64,000 bases of DNA from CAVVSD01 sp963837655 (lineage in GTDB: Bacteria > Actinomycetota > Thermoleophilia > Solirubrobacterales > Solirubrobacteraceae). Shown one piece after another: positions 17,858 to 26,690 of this stretch. Every line of letters begins with the position of its first letter. Position 1 is the stretch's first letter. The position numbers were made by a program, and so were the translations under genes. Where the stretch lies: contig CAWIOK010000003.1 in the NCBI GenBank assembly GCA_963837655.1, positions 62,001 to 126,000 of the forward strand, read 5' to 3'. Under the pieces are notes generated by a model, which had not been told where the DNA came from, searched no databases, and saw nothing but the letters and a program-made list of their open reading frames with translations.

Positions 17858-19108
17858 CTACGCCGGGCCGGAGCGAGCCGCGAGGAGCCCACTCCCGTGG
17901 CGCTCGATCGCCACGCGATACGTCTCCAGGGACCTCGCGGCGTAAGCGTCGGGATCGTGGTGGCGGGCGACGAAGGCGCGCGCCTGCCCGCCGAGGCTCC
18001 GCCGACGCGACGGGTCCGCGAGGAGCCCGGCGATCGCCGCCGCGAAGTCCTCGGCGTCGTCTGCGATCACGAGCGGAGGGATCCGGTCACCGCTGGTGAG
18101 ACCCTCGCTGCCGAGCGAGGTGGTGACGACCGCCGCGCCCAGCGACATCGCGTGGAGGACCTTCATGCGCATGCCGCCGCCCGTCCGCACCGGCGCGACG
18201 ACGACGGCGGCGCGGGACATGAGCTCGTCGGCGTCGGGGACGGCGCCCGGGACCTCGACGCCCGATTCGCGCACGGCCTGCAACCACCCCGGCGCGCTCC
18301 CGCCGGCGAGCACCATCCTCGCGTCCGGCCGGCGCATGCGGACGAGCGGGAAGATCTCGTCCGCCAGCCACCGGGCCGCGTCGAGGTTCGGTGCGTGGAG
18401 GTAGTTGCCGAGGAACACGATCAGCCCGTCGTCCCGGGACGGGGTCCGCAGCGGCGGAAGGCGGATGCCGAACGGGTTCACGACGACCTCCGGCCCGTGA
18501 GGGCCCACGCCTCGACGGACGACCGCGGCGTCCGCCTCCGAGAAGGTCTGCACGACGTCGAAGGACCGCCACGTCGCATGCAGGTACGGGCTCCAGCGCC
18601 GATCGTTGCGACGGTGCATCGTCTCCATCGCCACCCGCCGCAGGGGGCTGCCGTGGGCCGGCGCAGTGGAGCGGCGCGCCTCGTGCTCGGTCAGCACCCG
18701 CGGTGTGTCGCCCGCGATCTGGTGGACGCCGAGCACGTTGTCCTCGACCGCGACCACATCGAACCGGCGGGTCGCCAGCAAGTCGTCGAGGATCCCCTGG
18801 AGCCCCGGTGTCCACGCCCAGGTGGTGCGCCAGGGCCAGTCGCCGCGGACCCAGCGTGCCGCCGGCCGGCCCAGCTGCGACCACCTGCTCGCGTCGAAGC
18901 TCGCCGGCGGCCGCGCGGTGTGCACCTCCACGCCGTCGCGCGCTATGCGGTCCACCGCCGCCTCGTCCCACGGGTTGAGGCCGGCCATCGTCGCGAGCGT
19001 CACGTCCGCTCGACGCCTGAGGCCTTCGAGCTGCGCGGAGAGGACGGGCGGCATCGCACCAGGCGCGTCCGGATCCGGCGGCACCGGCGTGACGAGGAGG
19101 ATCCTCAT
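17858..19108 (-). CDS. GT4-like glycosyltransferase
   Basis: 416 residues from ATG 19108. It opens 'MRILLVTPVPPDPDAPGAMP' and has a GT-B donor domain with 'LIVFLGNYLHAPNLDAARWL' and the nucleotide-binding stretch 'PVRTGGGMRMKVLHAMSLG', typical of this glycosyltransferase subgroup. Acceptor unknown. Divergent from the GT2 gene at 19199 across 90 bases. The upstream extension to 19402 lies over the neighbour and was not used. Confidence 0.82.
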   Translation of the reverse strand: MRILLVTPVPPDPDAPGAMPPVLSAQLEGLRRRADVTLATMAGLNPWDEAAVDRIARDGVEVHTARPPASFDASRWSQLGRPAARWVRGDWPWRTTWAWTPGLQGILDDLLATRRFDVVAVEDNVLGVHQIAGDTPRVLTEHEARRSTAPAHGSPLRRVAMETMHRRNDRRWSPYLHATWRSFDVVQTFSEADAAVVRRGVGPHGPEVVVNPFGIRLPPLRTPSRDDGLIVFLGNYLHAPNLDAARWLADEIFPLVRMRRPDARMVLAGGSAPGWLQAVRESGVEVPGAVPDADELMSRAAVVVAPVRTGGGMRMKVLHAMSLGAAVVTTSLGSEGLTSGDRIPPLVIADDAEDFAAAIAGLLADPSRRRSLGGQARAFVARHHDPDAYAARSLETYRVAIERHGSGLLAARSGPA

Positions 19109-19198
19109 CTCGCGAGGGCCCGGCGGCGCATGCCTGCACCGTAACGACGCCGGCGCCTGAGGCGCACTGGAAATTCGTCCATAGCCCGCGCGCGAGGG

Positions 19199-20140
19199 AT
19201 GCCCTTGGCTACGATGGCCCGCGTGTCGAGCCGCACGGCGGTGGTGATTCCCGCCTACAACGCTGTGCCCTTCATCGCCGAGACCGTGGCATCCGTGTGC
19301 GGACAGACCCTCCCGCCGCTCGAGTTGATCGCCGTCGACGACGGGAGCACCGACGGCACACGAGCGGAGCTGGAGCGCCTCGGCGTCCGCGTCGTCGCCC
19401 AACCCAACAGCGGCGTCTCAGCGGCCCGCAACCGAGGCCGCCGTGAGCTGACGCAGGAGCCGGAGTACCTGCTGTTCCTCGATCGCGACGACGTGCTCGA
19501 GCCCGACATGCTCGAGACGCTCGAGACGCACCTCGACGCGCATCCCGAGGCCGGGCTCGCCTACTGCGGGCTGCGGATCATCGACGAGCACAGCGTGCTG
19601 CAGCCCGAGCGCGGCGCGTGGCCCCCGCGATACGACGTCGGCGGAGACGGACGCCGTCGCCTCATCCCGGACGACGACCCGGTCACCCCGATGGTGTCGA
19701 TCATCGACCTCGTCGCGATCATCCCTTCGGTCTCGCTCATGCGGCGAAGCGTCTTCGACCGAGCCGGCGGGTGGGACGTTCGCTACCGCCGTGGCGGGGC
19801 CGAGGACACCGCCCTCGCCGTCGAGCTGGCGCTGCTCGCCGAGGTGCACCACGTGCCACGGCCCCTCGTCCGCTACCGCCGGCACGCCGCGCAGGAGAGC
19901 GCCAGCATGTGGCGCCTGTACCGCGCGCAGCGCCAGCTCAGACGCCGCCTGAGCAGGCGCAGCGAGCCAGAGATGCGCGACGCGTGGCGGGCGTACAACC
20001 GTCACATACGACCGCAGCGTGCCGTCGAGCACGTCCGCACGGCTGTCGCCGAGCGCGACGTGCGCGGCGGCCTGTGGGCTACCGCAAGCCTGGCCGCTGC
20101 GCTCGGCGCGTCGGCGGCGACGCATGTCCGGCCGAGGTGA
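19199..20140 (+). CDS. Family 2 glycosyltransferase
   Basis: 313 residues. GT-A features: 'VVIPAYNAVPFIAETVASVC' and 'VDDGSTDGTRAEL' near the N-terminus, 'NSGVSAARNRGRREL', then the DRDD metal site in 'LFLDRDDVLEPDM'. Two other in-frame starts follow (ATG 19214, GTG 19220). The sequence TACGAT at 19208 could be a -10 element, in which case translation would begin with little or no leader. Likely role: addition of a sugar in surface-polysaccharide assembly. Confidence 0.82.
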   Translation: MPLATMARVSSRTAVVIPAYNAVPFIAETVASVCGQTLPPLELIAVDDGSTDGTRAELERLGVRVVAQPNSGVSAARNRGRRELTQEPEYLLFLDRDDVLEPDMLETLETHLDAHPEAGLAYCGLRIIDEHSVLQPERGAWPPRYDVGGDGRRRLIPDDDPVTPMVSIIDLVAIIPSVSLMRRSVFDRAGGWDVRYRRGGAEDTALAVELALLAEVHHVPRPLVRYRRHAAQESASMWRLYRAQRQLRRRLSRRSEPEMRDAWRAYNRHIRPQRAVEHVRTAVAERDVRGGLWATASLAAALGASAATHVRPR

Positions 20141-20147
20141 CACCCGC

Positions 20148-21596
20148 ATGCTGACCCCGGAACGCTCATCGCCCGCCGCATCGCCGCTGACGATGCTCGG
20201 GTCGCGGCGCGCTGGGGTGCCCGCCCGAGCGCGTCGGGTCGCGGTCGACCGACCGGCCGCGATCTCGTTCGCGCTCATCGCGATCGGCGTCGCGCTGTTC
20301 CTCGTCTCCATCGCGCCTCTGCCGCTGGGGAAGATGGACGACACGGGCCTCGCCTCGGTGCTGCCCGTGGAGGTCTGGGTCTCCATGGGCCTGGTCACCG
20401 CGGGATGGGCCGTCGCGTGGTGGTGGCAGAAGGACGCGCTCGTCGTCTTCGGCCTCCTGGCGACGATCCTCGTCTTCCACGGCCCCGGCGTGCTCGGGGA
20501 GCCGACGATGCGGTTCGCGACGACCTGGCAGCACGTCGGGATCTCCGACTACATCGCGCAGCACGGCAGCGTCGACCCGAACATCGACGCCTACTTCAAC
20601 TGGCCCGGCTTCTTCATCCTGAGCGCGTTCCTCTCCGAGGTGGCGGGCTGGCACAACATCGAGCCGCTCGCGCGGATCGCCCCGCTCTTCTACAACGCGA
20701 TGTACCTCATCCCGGTCGTCGCGATCGGGCGAGCACTGTTCACCGACCGCCGGATCGTCTGGCTCGGCGCCTGGCTCTTCTTCATCAACAACTGGATCGG
20801 TCAGGACTACTACTCGCCGCAGGGCTTCGCGGTGTTCATGTACCTCGTCCTCGTCGCGGTTGTCCTGACGTGGTTCAAGGGCCCGGTCCGCGTGCTGCCT
20901 GACCGGCTCACGACCGCCGCGGGTCAGCTCCCGGGAGCGGGCATCGTCTCGTCGGGGTACCGGCGCGTGACCCGCGACGCGGTTGTGGTCCGCGACGCGG
21001 CGTCCACCCACGCGCAGCGCGTGCTTCTGGTGATCGCGCTCCTGGCCGTCGTGATCTCGGTCGTGGGGAGCCACCAGCTCACGCCGTTCGCGATGGTGAG
21101 CGCGACGGCCGCCCTCAGCATCGTCGGCTGGTGCAGGCTGCGGACCCTGCCGCTGGCCATCCTGCTCATCACCGTGCTGTGGGTGCTGTACATGGCTTCG
21201 GTGTTCCTGCTCGGCCACCTGCACGGCCTCGTCGGCGACGTCGGCGCCGTGGATTCGACGGTGAACTCGAGCGTCGGCGGGCGCATCTACGGAAGCTCCG
21301 GGCACACGTTCATCGTCCAGCTGCGGGTCTTCTCGACCCTGCTCCTCTGGGGCCTCGCGATGCTCGGCTTCGCCCGCCAGGCCCTCGGGGGCCGCCTGAG
21401 CGTCGGCCTGATCGCGCTCGCGGCCTCTCCGTTCCCGCTCCTCGCGCTGCAGTCCTACGGCGGCGAGGTGCTCCTGCGGATCGGGCTCTTCTCGCTCCCG
21501 TTCATGGCGTTCGGGGCGGCGTCCCTGTTCGTACCGGCGAACGGCGCGCGGATCGCGTCCCGGCGGTCATGGCGCTCGGGTGCCTGGCGGCCGTGA
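20148..21596 (+). CDS. Polytopic membrane protein, N-terminal part of a frame-split gene
   Basis: 482 residues with about eleven predicted membrane helices, recalling sugar-transfer or polymerase-like integral membrane proteins of exopolysaccharide loci. 'ISDYIAQHGSVDPNIDAYFNW' in an outer loop and 'NNWIGQDYYSPQGF' are conspicuous hydrophilic, aromatic segments. The frame ends abruptly in an unnatural 'SRRSWRSGAWRP', whereas the frame one base back continues with a last membrane helix and a soluble C-terminal domain (next entry). Together they would make a protein of about 634 residues. Either a single-base deletion near 21550-21565 or a real two-gene split explains this. Confidence 0.7.
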   Translation: MLTPERSSPAASPLTMLGSRRAGVPARARRVAVDRPAAISFALIAIGVALFLVSIAPLPLGKMDDTGLASVLPVEVWVSMGLVTAGWAVAWWWQKDALVVFGLLATILVFHGPGVLGEPTMRFATTWQHVGISDYIAQHGSVDPNIDAYFNWPGFFILSAFLSEVAGWHNIEPLARIAPLFYNAMYLIPVVAIGRALFTDRRIVWLGAWLFFINNWIGQDYYSPQGFAVFMYLVLVAVVLTWFKGPVRVLPDRLTTAAGQLPGAGIVSSGYRRVTRDAVVVRDAASTHAQRVLLVIALLAVVISVVGSHQLTPFAMVSATAALSIVGWCRLRTLPLAILLITVLWVLYMASVFLLGHLHGLVGDVGAVDSTVNSSVGGRIYGSSGHTFIVQLRVFSTLLLWGLAMLGFARQALGGRLSVGLIALAASPFPLLALQSYGGEVLLRIGLFSLPFMAFGAASLFVPANGARIASRRSWRSGAWRP

Positions 21597-22051
21597 TGAT
21601 CGTCGCGTTCCCGTTCGCCCGCTACGGCAACGAGCGCATGGACTACTACTCCAAGGCCGAGCTCGCGGCCGTCAACGCCATGTACCGGATGGCCCCACCA
21701 GGCGCGCACCTGTTCGCCGGCTCGGGCGCGTTCCCCTGGCGGTACCAAGGCTACGTCGACTATGGGTACGACACCGTGCTCAACAGCGCCTCGCCGGTCG
21801 ACCTGGACATGGATCCGCAGGACGTGGCGCGGGCGATGGCCGAGTACATGGGCAAGCCGCCGGACAAGACGTCGTACCTGATCATCACACGGAGCATGGG
21901 AGCGCAGGCCGACCTCTTCGGCTATCTGCCGCACGGTGCCATGCCCCGGCTGCGCGGCATCCTCGCGGGGTCGCCGCTGTTCCGCGTCGTGTACCAGAAC
22001 CCCGACGCGGCCATCTTCATGCTCGCCGATCAGCCGGCCCCCGCCGGATAG
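21569..22051 (+). CDS. C-terminal part of the split polytopic membrane protein
   Basis: 160 residues from an ATG at 21569 inside the end of the preceding frame (28-base overlap). It begins with a membrane helix ('LGCLAAVMIVAFPFARYG') followed by a soluble domain ('NERMDYYSKAELAAVNAMYR'...'FRVVYQNPDAAIFML') that looks like the extracytoplasmic tail usually fused to such membrane proteins. I regard it as the C-terminus of the same gene read in a shifted frame, but independent translation from the overlapping ATG is possible. Confidence 0.6.
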   Translation: MALGCLAAVMIVAFPFARYGNERMDYYSKAELAAVNAMYRMAPPGAHLFAGSGAFPWRYQGYVDYGYDTVLNSASPVDLDMDPQDVARAMAEYMGKPPDKTSYLIITRSMGAQADLFGYLPHGAMPRLRGILAGSPLFRVVYQNPDAAIFMLADQPAPAG

Positions 22052-22066
22052 CGTGACGGACACCGG

Positions 22067-23314
22067 ATGACGATCGGGTGCACGATCATCTCGCGCAACT
22101 ACATGCCGTACGGGCGGCTGCTCACGGGCAGCTGGCGACGCGTGCATCCCGGCCTTCGCCTGCGCGTGCTGGTGACGGATGCCGAGCCCGGGTTCGGCGA
22201 TCACGGGATCGACGTGATCGTCCCGGCCGAGCTCGACATCTCGGCGCGGGAGCTCGCGATCCTGCGCGGGATCTACAGCCCGTCCGAGCTCACTGGGGCG
22301 CTGAAGCCCAGGCTCATGCGGCACCTGCTGGGTGAGGATGCCGACGCGGTGATCTACGTCGACCCAGACTTCGACATCCACGCAAGCCTCGAGGTGGTCG
22401 CTCAGCCGGCCCGCACGCACGGCACCGTGCTCTCCCCGAACTTCCTGCGGCCGCTCCCGCTCGACGGGCTGAGCCCGAGCGAGGGCGACATGCTGTCGTT
22501 CGGGTCCTACAACAGCGGGTTCCTAGCCGCCAGCGAGGGCGGACGGCCGTTCCTCGACTGGTGGGCGGCGCGCACGCGACTCGACTCGCTGCGGGCCGAG
22601 TCGGTCGGGATGCACGCCGACCAGCGATGGCTGGACTGGGTGCCGGCGTCGTTCGCGCACACGATCCTGCGAGACCCGGGCATCAACGTCGCCCAGTGGA
22701 ACCTGCACGAGCGGCGGCTGGAGCGCACGACCGACGGCTACGAGGTGAACGGCCGGCCACTGCGCGCGTTCCACTTCTCCGGGTTCAGCCCGGCGTCGCC
22801 TCGCGTGCTCGATCCGTATCCGTGGCCGCGTCCCGTGCGCGTCCCGGTCACCCCGGGTTCGGCGATCGAGGGCCTGTGCCTCGACTACGCCGAGCGCCTC
22901 GTGCAGGCGGGCTGGTGGGAGTCCAGGGAGCTCGGCTACGGACACGCCGCGAGCGCCGCGGGCACGCCGCTCGGCACCTGGGAGCGACGGGCTTTCCGCG
23001 AGCTCGTGATCGCCGCAGAGGAACGGGGCGTGGAGGTGCCCCACCCGTTCGACGCGTCCAGGTCGGACGAGTTCGAGCGGTTCATCGCCGACCCCGCTGC
23101 GCATCCGCTGCTCTCGGTGCCCGCCAGGCGTCGCATCCTCTGTCAGAGGATCGCAAGCGTGGGCGGCGCCGACCGCCTCCGCGCGGCCCGCCGGCTCGCA
23201 GGGGTGACGCGCAGCGCGATGCTGCGCCCGATCGCGAACCGCGATCTGTGGACCGGCGAACCCGAGGCGAGCGATCGGACGCGTCTCGAGTACGGAGCCC
23301 GGCTCAGCCCCTGA
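22067..23314 (+). CDS. GT8-like glycosyltransferase
   Basis: 415 residues. 'MTIGCTIISRNYMPYGRLLT' at the start, 'ALKPRLMRHLLGEDADAVIY' and the metal site VDPDFDI give the layout of retaining GT-A enzymes related to family 8; 'FGSYNSGFLAA' and 'MHADQRWLDWVP' are matching substrate-side motifs. A clear paralogue lies at 28625-29734 with the same motif order, so the locus carries two such transferases. Converges with the epimerase gene, their 3' ends overlapping by 11 bases. Confidence 0.8.
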   Translation: MTIGCTIISRNYMPYGRLLTGSWRRVHPGLRLRVLVTDAEPGFGDHGIDVIVPAELDISARELAILRGIYSPSELTGALKPRLMRHLLGEDADAVIYVDPDFDIHASLEVVAQPARTHGTVLSPNFLRPLPLDGLSPSEGDMLSFGSYNSGFLAASEGGRPFLDWWAARTRLDSLRAESVGMHADQRWLDWVPASFAHTILRDPGINVAQWNLHERRLERTTDGYEVNGRPLRAFHFSGFSPASPRVLDPYPWPRPVRVPVTPGSAIEGLCLDYAERLVQAGWWESRELGYGHAASAAGTPLGTWERRAFRELVIAAEERGVEVPHPFDASRSDEFERFIADPAAHPLLSVPARRRILCQRIASVGGADRLRAARRLAGVTRSAMLRPIANRDLWTGEPEASDRTRLEYGARLSP

Positions 23315-24437
23315 GGACTCCCTGCCGGCGCAGCTCGTCCTCAACGGCGTCCGAGCGATCCGCCGCGTGCTGTCCCTCCAGCGCCGGGACGAGCGTCCCG
23401 AGGCCGTCCTCGATCGCGACGCGCGGCTCGTAGCCGAGCACCGATCGCGCCCGGGCGACGTCGGCGATCGACGCGTGGATGTCGCCGACGCGGAACCGGG
23501 GCGACAGCTCGACGTCGCACGCCCGGTCGAAGGTGCGCTGGAGCTCGGCGGCGAGCTCCTGGAGTGTGACGCCGCGACCCGTCCCGATGTTCGCGATCGT
23601 CACGCCGTCGAGCGGCGTCGTGACCGCGCGCAGGTTGCTCGCCACGACGTCGTCGACGTGGACGAAGTCGCGGATCGGCGACCCGTCCTCGTAGAGCACG
23701 AGGTGCTTTCCCGAGAGCAGTCGCAAGGAGAGCGTCGTGATGAGCCCCGTGTACGGGTCGGCGGGTGACTGCCGCGGTCCGTAGACATTGAAGTAGCGCA
23801 GGATCACGAGCGGGATCCCGAGCTGGGTGGCCTCCATCGTCGCGACGCTCTCCTGGAAGGACTTCGTCATCCCGTAGGACGACGAGTAGACGCTCGCGAC
23901 GTCCTCACCCGTCGGGATCGGCGCGACGTCGGCGCCGCACACCGCACAGCGGTGCGTCCAGGACCCGGACACGAGGTCCTCGAGGTGCCGGGGTCCGGGA
24001 TTGACCGGCCCGCAGGTCGGACACCGGTGGCCCCCTTCGCCGTAGACCGCGCGCGACGAGCTGAGCACGACGCGCCCGACGTCGGGCGCCGCCTCGCGGA
24101 TCGCCCGGAACAGGACTGCGGTGCCACGGGCGTTGACGTCGATGTGGACGTCGCTCTGGTACATCGACTGGCCGACGGACGTCTCGGCGGCGAGATGCAC
24201 GACGGCCGCGGCGCCGCGCACCGCGTCCTTGACCTGCTCGAGGTCGCGCACGTCCGCCCGCACCAGCTCCGCCGCAGGCGACAGGTGCGCCGGCGGCAGG
24301 CCGCCCGGGTGCACCTGCGGCCGCAGGCTGTCGAGCACCCGCACCGCGTAGCCCTGCTCGAGCAGGCGGTCGACCGTATGCGAGCCGATGAATCCGGCGC
24401 CGCCGGTGACGAGAACCAGGTCGTCAGCCACCGTCAA
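23304..24437 (-). CDS. NAD-dependent sugar epimerase (extended SDR) with zinc-ribbon-like insert
   Basis: 377 residues. Rossmann motif 'VTGGAGFIGSHTVDRL', catalytic Ser in 'VVLSSSRAVYGEG' and YxxxK as 'YGMTK' define an extended SDR. Between them sits an insert with two CxxC pairs (CPTC and CAVC, about 30 residues apart) that could bind zinc; a similar insert is known in dTDP-L-rhamnose 4-epimerase-like enzymes, the most likely activity. It would supply an activated sugar to the neighbouring transferases. The start at 24437 is TTG; a GTG six bases downstream is equally possible. Divergent from the Wzm gene across 142 bases. Confidence 0.82.
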   Translation of the reverse strand: MTVADDLVLVTGGAGFIGSHTVDRLLEQGYAVRVLDSLRPQVHPGGLPPAHLSPAAELVRADVRDLEQVKDAVRGAAAVVHLAAETSVGQSMYQSDVHIDVNARGTAVLFRAIREAAPDVGRVVLSSSRAVYGEGGHRCPTCGPVNPGPRHLEDLVSGSWTHRCAVCGADVAPIPTGEDVASVYSSSYGMTKSFQESVATMEATQLGIPLVILRYFNVYGPRQSPADPYTGLITTLSLRLLSGKHLVLYEDGSPIRDFVHVDDVVASNLRAVTTPLDGVTIANIGTGRGVTLQELAAELQRTFDRACDVELSPRFRVGDIHASIADVARARSVLGYEPRVAIEDGLGTLVPALEGQHAADRSDAVEDELRRQGVLRG

Positions 24438-24579
24438 CTCGTCCTCGGGGATCGCGTGTCCGTACGCGTCATCGTCATGGCTGGCCTTTCCGTGCCGCCT
24501 GCTCTCAGTGCGCTACGAAGGCTACACGGACGTGTGTCCGATCGGCGGAATTCCGGGATGTCTCTAACATCGATCGCCA
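24438..24579 (+). promoter_or_regulatory. Divergent promoter region, epimerase / ABC exporter
   Basis: 142 bases separate the start codons of the epimerase (minus) and the Wzm-Wzt operon (plus), so both promoters must lie here. TAACAT shortly before the GTG start (about 24562-24567) is a possible -10 element for the exporter operon. No convincing -35 box or operator was identified. Confidence 0.4.
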
Positions 24580-25467
24580 GTGACCGACACAGAGACGCAC
24601 GAGCGCTTGGTCGTGGCGGTCCGCGACGGCGGGGCGAACGCGCGGCCCTGGGTCGAGAGCCGCCCGAGCCGGCGGCGCCTGATCCCCCGGTACGACCTCC
24701 GTGAGCTGTGGTCCTACCGCGACGTGGGGTTCATCCTCGCCGAGCGCGACCTCAAGGTCCGCTACAAGCAGACGTTCTTCGGCGTCACCTGGGCGTTGCT
24801 CCAACCCCTCGTGGCGATGCTGCTCTTCACGGTCGTCCTGGGCAGCCACGGCGCGAACCTCCCGAGCGACGGCCTGCCCTACGCGGCGTTCGCGGTGTCC
24901 GGTCTGGCGATCTGGTTCCCGTTCAACTCGGCCCTGACTGCGGCCGCCGACAGCCTCACCCAGAACCCCGAGCTCGTCACGAAGGTCTACTTCCCCCGCC
25001 TGCTCGCGCCGCTCGGCGCCATCCTGGCGCCGCTCGTCGATCTCACCATCGCGACGATCCTCGCGTTCGTCGTCGCGATCGTCACCGGCGTATCGATCCC
25101 CGCAACGGCGCCGCTGGTGCTCGTCGGTGCGGTGTGGTTCCTCGCGATCGCGCTCGGCTTCGGGACCCTGCTGTCGGCGCTGAACCTGCTGTACCGCGAC
25201 GTCCGCTACGCCCTCGGCTTCACGACGCAGCTGCTGTTCTTCCTGAGCCCGGTCGTCTACTCCAGCTCGCTGACCGACGGGACCGTGCAGCGGATCCTTG
25301 CGATCAACCCCCTCGTCGGCCTGATCGACTTCTACCGCTGGGCGATGCTCGGAGCGCCGCTGCAGGCCGACACGGTGCTCATCTCGCTCGCGGGAACCCT
25401 CGTGCTCCTCGTGACCGGCCTGCTGTTCTTCCAGAGCATGGAACGCCGCTTCGCGGACAGGATCTGA
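24580..25467 (+). CDS. ABC-2 type polysaccharide export permease (Wzm/RfbA-like)
   Basis: 295 residues from GTG 24580. 'AERDLKVRYKQTFFGVTWAL' followed by six membrane helices is diagnostic of ABC-2 permeases that export lipid-linked polysaccharides, and 'QNPELVTKVYFPRLLAPLG' is the conserved cytoplasmic loop. It forms the transmembrane part of the exporter with the ATPase that starts inside its stop codon (TGATG). Its substrate would be the glycan built by the surrounding transferases. Confidence 0.9.
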   Translation: MTDTETHERLVVAVRDGGANARPWVESRPSRRRLIPRYDLRELWSYRDVGFILAERDLKVRYKQTFFGVTWALLQPLVAMLLFTVVLGSHGANLPSDGLPYAAFAVSGLAIWFPFNSALTAAADSLTQNPELVTKVYFPRLLAPLGAILAPLVDLTIATILAFVVAIVTGVSIPATAPLVLVGAVWFLAIALGFGTLLSALNLLYRDVRYALGFTTQLLFFLSPVVYSSSLTDGTVQRILAINPLVGLIDFYRWAMLGAPLQADTVLISLAGTLVLLVTGLLFFQSMERRFADRI

Positions 25468-26690
25468 TGCCGCCGATCGCGATCGAGGCCCGCGGGCTGG
25501 GCAAGCGCTACCAGCTCGGCCACCAGCAGGCGGCTTACGGCAGCCTGCGCGAGAGCCTCTCGGGCATCGCGTCCCGGCGCCGCCGGGCCGACGTTCCGGT
25601 CAAGGAGATGTGGGCGCTGCGCGACGTGGATCTCACGGTCCGGGAGGGCGAGTCGGTCGGGCTCATCGGGTCCAACGGCGCGGGCAAGTCGACGCTGCTG
25701 CGCATCCTCGCCCGGATCACGGAGCCCAGCGCCGGCGTGGTCCGGACGCGCGGCCGGGTCGGCGTGATGCTCGAGGTCGGCACGGGCTTCCACCCCGAGC
25801 TGAACGGCCGCGAGAACGTGTACCTCAGCGGTGCCGTGATGGGCATGACGCGCGCCGACATCCGCCGCCGCTTCGACGAGATCGTCGAGTTCGCCGGCGT
25901 CGAGCCGTTCCTCGAGACGCCGCTCAAGCGCTACTCGTCGGGCATGCAGCTGCGGCTCGCCTTCGCCGTCGCGGCGTTCCTGGAGCCCGAGCTCATGCTC
26001 GTCGACGAGATTCTCGCCGTGGGCGACGCCGAGTTCCAGCGCCGCTGCATGTCCCGGATGCGGACGCTCGGCGAGGAGGGCCGGACGGTCATCTTCGTCA
26101 GCCACGACATGGGCGCGGTGACGGCGCTGTGCTCGCGCGCCGTCTGGGCACACCACGGGCAGGTCATGCGCGACGGCGAGGCGCGCGAGGTGGTCAGTGA
26201 CTACTACGCGAGCGTCGTCGAGAGCTCGGGCTCGGTCGAGTTCGGGCACAGTGGCGAGACGGGGATCGACCAGGCCGCCATCACCGACCTGCAGGGCCGC
26301 CCGATGAGCCAGGCCACCCGCGACGTCCCGTTCGCGCTGCAGGCGCGCGTCGTGACCACGGAGGCGATCCCGGGGCTCGATCTCTACATGTTCGTGACGC
26401 GCCGGGACGGCACCGTCCTCCTCAACGAGAGCTGGCGCGATCAGGAGGGGATGCCGCGCCTCGCACCCGAGCCGGGGCGCTACGTCGTGCGCATGGAGGT
26501 CCCGCCGGTCCTCCCCCCGGGCGACTACGTCTTCAGCCTCTGGCTGGGCACGGAGTACTCGGACTTCGTCCTGCGCGAGGCGCTGACGTTCACGGTCCTG
26601 CCGCTGCCCGACGACCGCCAGGAGGCGATCAACCGCAGGCGCAACGTCCAGCCGCCGGTGCGCTGGACGAGCCAGCGGGTGGGGCAGTGA
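25467..26690 (+). CDS. ABC polysaccharide exporter ATPase with C-terminal carbohydrate-binding domain (Wzt-like)
   Basis: 407 residues from ATG 25467. Walker A GSNGAGKST (about 68-76), signature 'RYSSGMQLRLAFAVA', Walker B 'LMLVDEILAVGD' and H-loop 'VIFVSHDMG' form the ATPase. From about residue 250 a beta-rich domain ('FALQARVVTT' to 'LREALTFTVLP') corresponds to the Wzt C-terminal domain that recognises the chain end. Its presence implies chain-length or terminal-modification control of export. Coupled to the permease and to the following glycosyltransferase (GTGA overlap). Confidence 0.9.
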   Translation: MPPIAIEARGLGKRYQLGHQQAAYGSLRESLSGIASRRRRADVPVKEMWALRDVDLTVREGESVGLIGSNGAGKSTLLRILARITEPSAGVVRTRGRVGVMLEVGTGFHPELNGRENVYLSGAVMGMTRADIRRRFDEIVEFAGVEPFLETPLKRYSSGMQLRLAFAVAAFLEPELMLVDEILAVGDAEFQRRCMSRMRTLGEEGRTVIFVSHDMGAVTALCSRAVWAHHGQVMRDGEAREVVSDYYASVVESSGSVEFGHSGETGIDQAAITDLQGRPMSQATRDVPFALQARVVTTEAIPGLDLYMFVTRRDGTVLLNESWRDQEGMPRLAPEPGRYVVRMEVPPVLPPGDYVFSLWLGTEYSDFVLREALTFTVLPLPDDRQEAINRRRNVQPPVRWTSQRVGQ

